From: JBNJEM01 sp051745935
Lineage (GTDB): Bacteria; Planctomycetota; Planctomycetia; Pirellulales; Pirellulaceae
DNA length: 22,183 nt
NCBI GenBank assembly: GCA_051745935.1
Contig: JBNJEM010000051.1
Span: 1-22,183 of the forward strand
Direction of reading: 5' to 3'
Positions within the stretch are counted from its first letter, which is position 1; every line of letters begins with the position of its first letter. Positions 1 to 6,809 of this stretch are shown here, in pieces. The translations under genes were made by a program, and so were the position numbers. The notes beneath the pieces are model-generated. The model had not been told where the DNA came from. It ran no database searches and saw nothing but the letters and a program-made list of their open reading frames with translations.

Positions 1-37
1 CGTTGCACATATTGAGGAAAGGCTTTTCGAGGTGCAA

Positions 38-153
38 ATGCCACGGGCTTGTCCCGTGGTCCGTTACGTTCCACGCTACCGACGGCCAGGAGTGGTGTGG
101 CTGGCCGGTGTGTAGCGGCGAGCGTGAACCACCACGGGACAAGCCCGTGGCAT
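38..153. repeat. Pair of inverted palindromic (REP/BIME-like) repeats
   Basis: A 23-base sequence at 38-60 recurs as its exact reverse complement at 131-153. Each half is itself a hairpin with a 7-bp stem and a 5-nt loop: CCACGGG, loop CTTGT, CCCGTGG at 41-59, and the same stem with loop ACAAG at 132-150. The arrangement resembles a BIME, that is, paired REP palindromes in opposite orientation. A short direct repeat (GTGTAGCGGC at 110-119 and 180-189) follows. No RAYT transposase is present in the window. The open frame across this stretch is judged non-coding, and nothing else is recognisable in the first 225 bases. Confidence 0.8.
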
Positions 154-225
154 CCATGTGGGCCTTGCGTGTCCAGGCCGTGTAGCGGCACCCCTGAACG
201 GCTACAAAGGTGAAGCAGGCCAGCG

Positions 226-951
226 TTGACCGGAGGTCCCATTGGCGACTGGTTGGGAGACCCCGAGCGATACATGGAGCACATCGACCCACGAATTCGT
301 TTGGTCACCGCGCTGTTGTTCTCCCTGATTGTCGCCGTGTCCAATGAGCTCGCGACATTGGGGGCGGCGTTATTGGTCTCTGGCGTCGGCGCTCTATCCG
401 CCACGGGGCCGCGGGGTGAACACTACAAGCGGCTCGTTCCAGTCAACGGGTTCCTGCTGATTCTGTTCTTGTTCTTGATGTTCGTGGAAGGCGGCTCGCA
501 ACTGGCGCTGGTCATTCTCATCAAGGCCAACGCACTCATGCTCGGCCTTATCGCCCTGCTGGGTAATGTGAGCCAGGTCACACTCGCGCACGCCTTGGGG
601 CACCTTGGAGCGCCTCACAAATTCACACACTTATTACTGTTCACGATTCGCTACTTGGAGGTCATGCAACAGGAGTACCAACGGCTGAGGGCGGCCATGA
701 AAACACGCGGCTTTAGCCCTGGTTTGAACCGCCACACGTACCGAACCTTTGGCTACTTGGTGGGAACGCTGTTGGTGCGCAGCCTGGACCGGTCGGAACG
801 CATAGTAGCGGCCATGAAATGCCGAGGTTTTTCCGGCCGCTTCTACCTGCTCAACCACTTTTCCTTTTCGGTCCATGACATCTGGTTCTCCCTCGTCATG
901 ACCGTGCTTATCGTCATGCTCGTGGGATTGGAATTTGGTTTACCGAGGTAG
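226..951 (+). CDS. cbiQ: ECF transporter T component CbiQ (cobalt uptake)
   Basis: This is the transmembrane coupling subunit of an energy-coupling-factor importer, most likely for cobalt. It sits in the inner membrane and transmits ATP hydrolysis by CbiO to a substrate-binding S component such as CbiM. The N-terminal IDPRIRLV segment is typical. Several hydrophobic helices follow (about residues 26-55, 74-100 and 105-125, and a C-terminal one at 217-236). The two cytoplasmic coupling motifs with the family Ala-x-x-x-Arg-Gly pattern are visible as AMKTRGF and AMKCRGF. The length of 241 aa is normal. The proposed start is TTG at 226; an in-frame ATG at 274 is a shorter alternative, and neither has a strong Shine-Dalgarno. 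cbiO follows 385 bp later, and cbiM/cbiN are not in the window. Confidence 0.9.
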   Translation: MTGGPIGDWLGDPERYMEHIDPRIRLVTALLFSLIVAVSNELATLGAALLVSGVGALSATGPRGEHYKRLVPVNGFLLILFLFLMFVEGGSQLALVILIKANALMLGLIALLGNVSQVTLAHALGHLGAPHKFTHLLLFTIRYLEVMQQEYQRLRAAMKTRGFSPGLNRHTYRTFGYLVGTLLVRSLDRSERIVAAMKCRGFSGRFYLLNHFSFSVHDIWFSLVMTVLIVMLVGLEFGLPR

Positions 952-1336
952 GGAACGGCTCACGAATAACTGCGGCGTTTCCCGGAGTGTGGCACTGGCT
1001 GAGCGAGCGGCAAGACGCGTTCCCTCTCCAGAAAACGGGGATCGCGAGCGGAGCCAGTGTACCGGACGATTCGGAGGCCCGTTGAATTGCGAAGCCATAT
1101 TTCAGGCGGTTGGATTCTTCCGGGTGGAAAGCTGCCCGACGCAAGCCGTCCTCCCGTTGGTCGGACTCGCGGGGGAGAAAGTCGTCCGGAACCGGTATAT
1201 ACTGAGGACTTGAACGTGCATGAACGGCCGGTGCCAAACCGTTTGAGCGATGGGGCGTCCGAGAGTCGGTAACAAACCCGCGTTTCCGCTTCCGAGCCCT
1301 GTTTGGGCCCGGCAGCGCGCAACCAACAGTGGTGCA
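952..1336. other. Intergenic region between cbiQ and cbiO
   Basis: This 385-base gap splits what is normally a tightly packed operon. It holds an 8-bp inverted repeat (CACTGGCT at 993-1000, AGCCAGTG at 1052-1059) enclosing about 50 bases, then copy A of the 100-bp interspersed element (1101-1200), then about 135 bases with no recognisable feature. A cobalamin riboswitch was looked for and its B12-box pattern is not present. An in-frame extension of cbiO reaches back to 1250, but it has no family similarity. Confidence 0.55.
1101..1200 (+). repeat. 100-bp interspersed element, copy A
   Basis: This is the most diverged of five copies of an element that begins TTCAGGCGG and ends near CCGGTATAT. 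Its outer stem reads CGGTT at 1107-1111 and AACCG at 1190-1194. Both arms differ from the other copies at the same base pair (C:G replaced by T:A), so pairing is kept. It lies between cbiQ and cbiO in the same orientation as both genes. Confidence 0.85.
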
Positions 1337-1999
1337 ATGAGCAAGACGTTGGTATTACTTGATGGCGTCGGTTATTCCTACGGTGAAGATCGCTGCGTAC
1401 TCACGGATTGCCATTTTCGTCTACAAGAGTCGGAACGGGTGGGGATCCTTGGATCCAATGGGAGCGGGAAGACCACGTTATTGAAAATGATCGTTGGACT
1501 GCTTCGGCCCACGCAAGGACGGCTGGAAGTTTTTGGCCGGGAGCGGACGCGGGAGGCCGATTTCCAGGACGTGCGCCGCCGCGCGGGGTTTCTGTTCCAG
1601 GACTCCGACGACCAGTTGTTCTGCCCCACGGTTGCCGAAGACGTGGCGTTCGGCCCGTTGAATCTGGGAAAACCGCGCGAGGAAGTTCGCCGGATCGTCA
1701 GTGAAACCCTGGAGCAACTTAACTTGATCGGATTCGAGCAGCAGGTGACACACCGGTTATCGGGCGGCGAGAAGCGACTCGTGGCCCTCGCGACCGTGTT
1801 GGCCATGAAGCCGGATCTGCTGCTGTTGGATGAACCCACGTCCGGGTTGGACGAAAACTCCACCGACCGTGTGCTCGAGATCCTATTGCAGTTGTCCCAG
1901 GCCATGATCATCGTATCACACAATCACAAGGTCATGGATCTCCTGGCAACCCGACGGTTGACACTGTTCAATGGCAAACTGGAGCCTTCATTAGCGTAG
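1337..1999 (+). CDS. cbiO: Cobalt ECF transporter ATPase CbiO
   Basis: This is the cytoplasmic ATP-binding subunit of the ECF cobalt importer and partner of CbiQ. All ABC ATPase motifs are visible, numbered from the ATG at 1337: Walker A GSNGSGKT (39-46), Q-loop Gln88 followed by the CbiO-type DDQLF segment, signature LSGGE (141-145), Walker B LLLLDEP (161-167), D-loop SGLD, and H-loop His195. It has 220 aa, slightly short for the family because the C-terminal extension is minimal. I chose ATG 1337 because the family begins here; the frame stays open to 1250, but that stretch looks non-coding. The Shine-Dalgarno is weak. The penicillin-acylase-like gene starts 49 bases after the stop. Confidence 0.92.
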   Translation: MSKTLVLLDGVGYSYGEDRCVLTDCHFRLQESERVGILGSNGSGKTTLLKMIVGLLRPTQGRLEVFGRERTREADFQDVRRRAGFLFQDSDDQLFCPTVAEDVAFGPLNLGKPREEVRRIVSETLEQLNLIGFEQQVTHRLSGGEKRLVALATVLAMKPDLLLLDEPTSGLDENSTDRVLEILLQLSQAMIIVSHNHKVMDLLATRRLTLFNGKLEPSLA

Positions 2000-2048
2000 C
2001 GTGCCTTCTCGTCTGGCGAGTAACGCGGGGAAAGCGGGGGAAACCAAG

Positions 2049-4202
2049 ATGGAACCTGACATTTGGCGGGATGAACACGGCGTTCCTCACGTACTGGCGA
2101 ACGACCGGCGCGAGTTATACTGGGGCCAAGGCGTGGTGCATGCCACCGACCGTGGCCTGCAAATGCTCTTGACGCGCATCATCGTTCAAGGTCGCACGTC
2201 CGAGCTGCTAACCGCCACGGATCAAGCCCTGCACGTTGACAAGTTTTTTCGCAAAATGAATTGGCATGGCGGCGAAGAGCCGAGTTTTGAACGGCTTGGC
2301 GACGCGGAACGCGAGTGTTTGCAGGCATACTGCGACGGCGCGAACCATGTCTTTTCCAAGCGTGTTCCGTGGGAACTTCGCTTGTTACGATACCACCACG
2401 AGCCATGGACGCCGTGGGATATGTGCGCCCTTTCACGCCTGATTGGCTATGTCATGCTCCAACAGTGTCAAGCAACCATCGAAAGGCTGCTGATCGAGAT
2501 GATACAGGCCGGCGTGGAACGTCCGGCCTTGGAGGAGTTGTTCCCTGGATTGCTGCAAAACGCCGACTTCGATCTGCTGCGCCAAGTCAAATTGGGCGAG
2601 CGGGTGGTTCCCCCGGAGGTCACCTGGTGCGGTTCAGCCATGCGGATGATGGGCTCCAACAACTGGGCGGTTTCGGGAGACAGAACGGCGTCCGGCCACG
2701 CGTTCCTCTGTAACGACCCCCATCTGGAAGGCAATCGGCTGCCCAATGCTTGGAGCGAGATCGTACTGCGGGTGGGCGATCGCTACATGGCGGGCGGGTC
2801 GATGCCCGGCGCGCCCGGGGTCATTATCGGACGCAATAACGATGTGGCTTGGGGGGCCACCTATACGTTCGCCGATGCCGTCGACTCGTGGGTTGAACGC
2901 TGCAAGGATGGCCATTATTTCCGGGAGCCGGATCAGTGGGTACCCTTTCATCGCCGCCAGGAAACAATCCTGCGCAAAGGCAAGACACCGGTAACGATCG
3001 TTTTCCATGAGAACGATCATGGCGTGCTCGACGGCGATCCGCATGTCGAGAACCTTTACCTCGCGACACGTTGGGCCGCCGCCAAGTCGGGCCCCAAGAC
3101 ATTAGGATTGCTGTTCCAGCTGTGGGACGTGGGGGACGTGGAACAAGCCAGGGGCGTGTTGGGACAATTCGAAACCTCCTGGAACTTCGTGATCGCTGAT
3201 CGCCATGGCAATATTGGCTACCAAATGTCCGGGTTGATCCCTCGCCGAGGCCCCTCGCAACAGGGCTTTGTCCCGCTACCGGGCTGGAAACCCGAAAACG
3301 ACTGGCAGGGATTCGAACGCCCCGAAGACCTTCCCCGCGAGTTGAATCCTTCCGGCGGCTTCATCGTCACGGCCAATAACGACTTGAATTCGCTGGGCCA
3401 GGCCAGCCCAAGTAATATGCCGATGGGCCCCTACCGGGCGGAACGCATCGCCGAGGTGCTGGGCCAAAACTCATCCTGCACCCTGGCCGACATGCAAGCA
3501 TTGCAGTTCGATTTGCGCTCCGCCCAGGCCGCTCGCTTCATGGAGTACCTGAAACCGGTGCTTCCCAGCACCGAACAAGGCGATATCCTTCGCCACTGGG
3601 ATTTCACCTATACCGAGAATTCGCTCGGCGCGTTCCTGTTCGAACAGTTCTACCACGCCTTGACACGGGAAGTGTTCGGCACCGACATGCTGGGAGAAGC
3701 GGTGGTCGATTATCTGGCGGCGGAGACCGGCACGTTCATGGATTTCTTTTGGAACTTCGATCGGATCCTGCTCGCGGAGACCTCGGTATGGTTTCGCCGA
3801 CGCAACCGCCAACAACTCTACCAAGAGGTAGCCGAACGGGCATTGAATGTGGAGCCTCGTCCGTGGGGAGAAGGGCGACAATACCTGCTCGGTCACCTCT
3901 TGCTGGCTGGTAGACTACCTCGGCTTTTTGGATTCGACCGTGGCCCGATTACCGCGACCGGGAACCGCGCGACCGTCCATCAAGGCCAGATTTGTCGCCG
4001 AAGCGGTCGTTTGACCACCTTCGTCCCTTCGTTCCGCCTCGTCACGGATATGGGCGAAAACTGCCTCTGGACCACGCTGCTCGGCGGCCCCTCCGACCGG
4101 CGGTTCTCACGCTGGTATTGCAGTGACCTCAGCGATTGGCTTCAGGGCCGATACAAACCGATCGGCCCCCAAAGCAAACCGGAAAAGAGACCGTTTCCCT
4201 GA
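2049..4202 (+). CDS. Penicillin acylase family Ntn hydrolase
   Basis: This is an amidohydrolase of the penicillin/AHL/cephalosporin acylase family (S45). These enzymes are made as a precursor that cuts itself into alpha and beta chains and use the new N-terminal Ser to hydrolyse amide bonds. The N-terminal block WRDEHGVPHV, then HATDRGLQM and IVQGRTSELL, is characteristic. The autoprocessing site GSNNWAVSG puts the catalytic Ser near residue 203, giving a typical ~200-residue alpha part. NDPHLEG and the Asn-rich beta-chain block GRNNDVAWG follow. It has 717 aa from ATG 2049, which has GGGGGA just upstream; a GTG at 2001 is an alternative start. Unlike most characterised family members, neither start gives a signal peptide, so a cytoplasmic location is inferred. 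The substrate is unknown. Confidence 0.88.
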   Translation: MEPDIWRDEHGVPHVLANDRRELYWGQGVVHATDRGLQMLLTRIIVQGRTSELLTATDQALHVDKFFRKMNWHGGEEPSFERLGDAERECLQAYCDGANHVFSKRVPWELRLLRYHHEPWTPWDMCALSRLIGYVMLQQCQATIERLLIEMIQAGVERPALEELFPGLLQNADFDLLRQVKLGERVVPPEVTWCGSAMRMMGSNNWAVSGDRTASGHAFLCNDPHLEGNRLPNAWSEIVLRVGDRYMAGGSMPGAPGVIIGRNNDVAWGATYTFADAVDSWVERCKDGHYFREPDQWVPFHRRQETILRKGKTPVTIVFHENDHGVLDGDPHVENLYLATRWAAAKSGPKTLGLLFQLWDVGDVEQARGVLGQFETSWNFVIADRHGNIGYQMSGLIPRRGPSQQGFVPLPGWKPENDWQGFERPEDLPRELNPSGGFIVTANNDLNSLGQASPSNMPMGPYRAERIAEVLGQNSSCTLADMQALQFDLRSAQAARFMEYLKPVLPSTEQGDILRHWDFTYTENSLGAFLFEQFYHALTREVFGTDMLGEAVVDYLAAETGTFMDFFWNFDRILLAETSVWFRRRNRQQLYQEVAERALNVEPRPWGEGRQYLLGHLLLAGRLPRLFGFDRGPITATGNRATVHQGQICRRSGRLTTFVPSFRLVTDMGENCLWTTLLGGPSDRRFSRWYCSDLSDWLQGRYKPIGPQSKPEKRPFP

Positions 4203-4328
4203 CTCCATCGCAGCGATCTGAAAACGGCCAATAACCCACGGATGAAACCGGCAGCCGGGGCGGCGCCGGAGCCATTGTCGAGAGTCGGCGGAGCGGCGCC
4301 GGCGCGGCGAATGGCCCCCGAGTCTTTT

Positions 4329-4360
4329 AGCCGCGACAGAGCACCATACCGGTCGCGGCT
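4329..4360 (-). terminator. Stem-loop directly after the DUF4340 gene
   Basis: A 9-bp perfect inverted repeat (AGCCGCGAC at 4329-4337, GTCGCGGCT at 4352-4360) with a 14-base loop begins at the base next to the stop codon of the minus-strand gene. It sits in the 158-base convergent gap between the acylase gene and that gene. There is no U-run on either strand, so a classical intrinsic terminator is not proven; it may act as a 3'-end-stabilising hairpin. Confidence 0.4.
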
Positions 4361-6568
4361 TCACTGCTTCTTCACACCCGGCGGCATTTTGGGCATCATC
4401 CCACCGCCGGGAAGGCCGCCTGGCATCTTCTTGGGGGCCCCGCCCGCCTCTTCTTCCTCGTCTTCTCCCTTCTCCTTGATCAAATCAGCTCGGGAAAGTC
4501 GTAGCTTGTCGTAACTCTCGCCGGGAATGACGTAGTACCAGTCCGCGAACCGGCGGTTCAGTTCCTCGGCCTTTTCCTTGCCGTTTTCGATCTTCTCGTT
4601 GTACTCTTTCAGCTCGCTTTCGTATTGCTTGAGTTTGGCCTCGTACTCCTGCATAGCCTCCTGATATTCGGCTCGCGCCTTGGCCAAGGCCTCCTCGGTC
4701 TTGGCCGTGTCTTCCTTTTTCGACGATTCTTCGTCACTCTCGGGGTCCCCATCTGACTCCCCTGATTCCTCGGCCGAGGCCTCGTCGGATTCAGCGTCGG
4801 AATCACTGTCGGATTCATCGTCGGACGCCTCATCGGATTCATCGGGGGACTCATCGTCGGATGGCTCGTCGGACGCCTCATCGGATTCATCGGGGGACTC
4901 ATCGTCGGATGGCTCGTCGGACGCCTCATCGGATTCAGCGGGGGGCTCATCGTCGGATGGCTCGTCGGATGCCTCATCGGAATCATCGGGGGACTCATCG
5001 TCGGATGGCTCGTCGGATGCCTCATCGGAATCAGCGGGGGGCTCATCGTCGGATGGCTCGTCGGATGCATCATCGGACTGACCGTCGGATTCATCAGAGT
5101 CGTTCTCTTTATTCGCCGGTTCTTTGGGGGTGGCGTTTTTCTTCGTCTGGTCGGTATCCTCCTCTTTGGATTCGGCCGCTTGGTTCAATTCGGCTGGCTC
5201 TTCCGGCTCTTCCGGCTTGACCGGCTCGTCCACATACCGTTTATCGAATTCCACGCGCAAGAAGACATAGCGGCCCGGCTTTCCACTGTCGCTTTCCGCG
5301 TCCTCCTCGTCCCCTTCCTCTGAATCGCCATCGGTTTCCGAGTCGGCCTTTTTGGTGTCTTCCGAGCCCGCCTCTTCACTGCCAGCATCCTTTCCGGACG
5401 TTGCGTCTTCATCATCATCCTCCCCGTCGGAAGACGACAAGCCGATCTCCAATTCTTCTTGACTGCCCGTGAAGGTCCGCCCGAAGTGGAGTTGGTAGTA
5501 GAGACCATCACTTGCCCCCAACGCCATTTCCCCTTCTCGGGCCAGGAGCCGCAGGTCGTCGGGATCGCCGCTTTCGCGCGGTTGCAGCAGGAATCCCTTG
5601 GCCATCAGGTCGCTTTGCAGCCGATTCAGATCATCCTGGGATTTGAGGGCGTCGCGATCGAGTTTCAGGTCGGGCGTCAAGCCTTTCTGCTTGGGGCGCA
5701 CGCCAACCATTTCCAAGCCCGCAACCGCGTTGACCGTTTCCCGCAGGGCCTCTTCGTCGACTTCCTTGGTTTCGTCCTCCAGCTCCTTCATGCCCCAGGG
5801 GTCGGCGGAACCATCACGAGTTAACGTGCTGATTTCCCGATTGGTCACCTGACCGCGCATTTCGTCGAATGAGTAGTCGTTAACCGTGATTTCACGGATG
5901 TCCATCGCTTCGACATCCAGCAATTCGGTATCGACCCAATCGACGAATCGCGTTGAAAGGTCGATGTTCAGCCGGGCAATGTAGACCTCGTCCTCATCGG
6001 GCCGGCGGACATAGTATTGATCCTCTTCGGCCTGCCCCCCCGCATCGGCTTCCTTACCGATGATATAATCAGCCAGCACGGCGTCGTTCTCACCTCTGAG
6101 TATAATCCGCTTCCCGACGCCTTCGACATCGCCGGCCTGGAACGCTTCCTGCTTGGGATTCACCACTTTCAACTCGGCGTGATCCGCTTCCCAGCGCGTG
6201 ACCATGGCGTCCCGTTCGACGCCGATGATGGACGCGGCGGTCTTGGCCAGCTGCTCCTCGGCATCCGCGGGATAATTGTGGTGCGAGGGGATCACCCAGC
6301 GGCCATTGGGAAGCTGCTCGACGCGAAATTCAAGCGGCCGGACGTTCTCGGTGTCGATGGCGTATACTTCCAGCGAGGTGGCGCGGGTCGGATCGGTAAA
6401 CTCTGGATAGAACTTCTCGCCCAACCTGCCGAACTCCTCGATGTTCGCGGGCCGGCTGGACCATTCAATGATTCCCGTGATCACCAGGCAGACGCCGGCA
6501 ACCGCGACGAATGTCAGTGTCCGGCGGGAATCGGGAGATTTATCGGAAAAGAATTTGCTAATCGACAT
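4361..6568 (-). CDS. DUF4340 domain protein with long acidic repeats
   Basis: This is a membrane-anchored protein of the DUF4340 family, which commonly accompanies GldA/GldF/GldG-type ABC systems. An uncleaved TM anchor lies at about residues 18-36 and is followed by a large extracytoplasmic part. Recognisable family parts are the N-terminal half (to about 380), a strand segment GRYVFLRVEFDKR near 431-446, and the C-terminal FADWYYVIPGESYDKLRL near 672-690. Two Asp/Glu/Ser-rich insertions (about 385-430 and 450-625) separate these parts; the second contains the 16-residue tandem repeat. A coiled coil (about 626-670) and a Gly/Met/Pro tail ending MPPGVKKQ complete 735 aa. I chose ATG 6568, with GGGA upstream; the preceding GTG at 6571 is equally possible. 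It is the last gene of a three-gene unit with the upstream ATPase and permease. Its exact role is unknown. Confidence 0.8.
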   Translation of the reverse strand: MSISKFFSDKSPDSRRTLTFVAVAGVCLVITGIIEWSSRPANIEEFGRLGEKFYPEFTDPTRATSLEVYAIDTENVRPLEFRVEQLPNGRWVIPSHHNYPADAEEQLAKTAASIIGVERDAMVTRWEADHAELKVVNPKQEAFQAGDVEGVGKRIILRGENDAVLADYIIGKEADAGGQAEEDQYYVRRPDEDEVYIARLNIDLSTRFVDWVDTELLDVEAMDIREITVNDYSFDEMRGQVTNREISTLTRDGSADPWGMKELEDETKEVDEEALRETVNAVAGLEMVGVRPKQKGLTPDLKLDRDALKSQDDLNRLQSDLMAKGFLLQPRESGDPDDLRLLAREGEMALGASDGLYYQLHFGRTFTGSQEELEIGLSSSDGEDDDEDATSGKDAGSEEAGSEDTKKADSETDGDSEEGDEEDAESDSGKPGRYVFLRVEFDKRYVDEPVKPEEPEEPAELNQAAESKEEDTDQTKKNATPKEPANKENDSDESDGQSDDASDEPSDDEPPADSDEASDEPSDDESPDDSDEASDEPSDDEPPAESDEASDEPSDDESPDESDEASDEPSDDESPDESDEASDDESDSDSDAESDEASAEESGESDGDPESDEESSKKEDTAKTEEALAKARAEYQEAMQEYEAKLKQYESELKEYNEKIENGKEKAEELNRRFADWYYVIPGESYDKLRLSRADLIKEKGEDEEEEAGGAPKKMPGGLPGGGMMPKMPPGVKKQ
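4824..5075 (-). repeat. 48-bp in-frame tandem repeat in the DUF4340 gene
   Basis: Five tandem copies of a 48-base unit (GATGGCTCG recurs at 4860, 4908, 4956, 5004 and 5052) encode a 16-residue acidic unit of the form DEASDEPSDDESPDES. The period is a multiple of three, so gain or loss of units keeps the frame. Copies differ mainly between ESPDxS and EPPAxS versions. The region is probably length-variable between strains. Confidence 0.93.
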
Positions 6569-6632
6569 CACACTTTCCCTTGGTGTCGGTGGTGGATTGT
6601 ACTGTTTTTCCGTTGATCAATTCACAACGTTA

Positions 6633-6716
6633 CCCGGTTCACGTTGCCCAGTTCGCATTGCCCAGTTCGCATTGCCCAGTTCGCATTGCCCAGTTCGCAT
6701 TGCCCAGTTCGCATTG
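6633..6716. repeat. 14-bp minisatellite, six units
   Basis: Five identical tandem copies of CCCAGTTCGCATTG (6647-6716) are preceded by one degenerate copy (6633-6646). They fill a third of the 238-base gap between the GldF-GldG fusion and the DUF4340 gene, so they would be transcribed within that minus-strand unit. The rest of the gap shows no gene. Confidence 0.95.
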
Positions 6717-6809
6717 CATTGGCGCGAGCCGCCGATCGGAAGGACTCTGGCGTCACTCCCTGATTATCCGTGGAGCGCCGAGCTCGCTCCGGCCGCCCCC
6801 ACAACACAA

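Noticed and set aside
952..1336. Cobalamin riboswitch between cbiQ and cbiO
   Set aside because: The B12-box and the accompanying conserved stems are not recognisable; the inverted repeat there is better explained as a repeat element.
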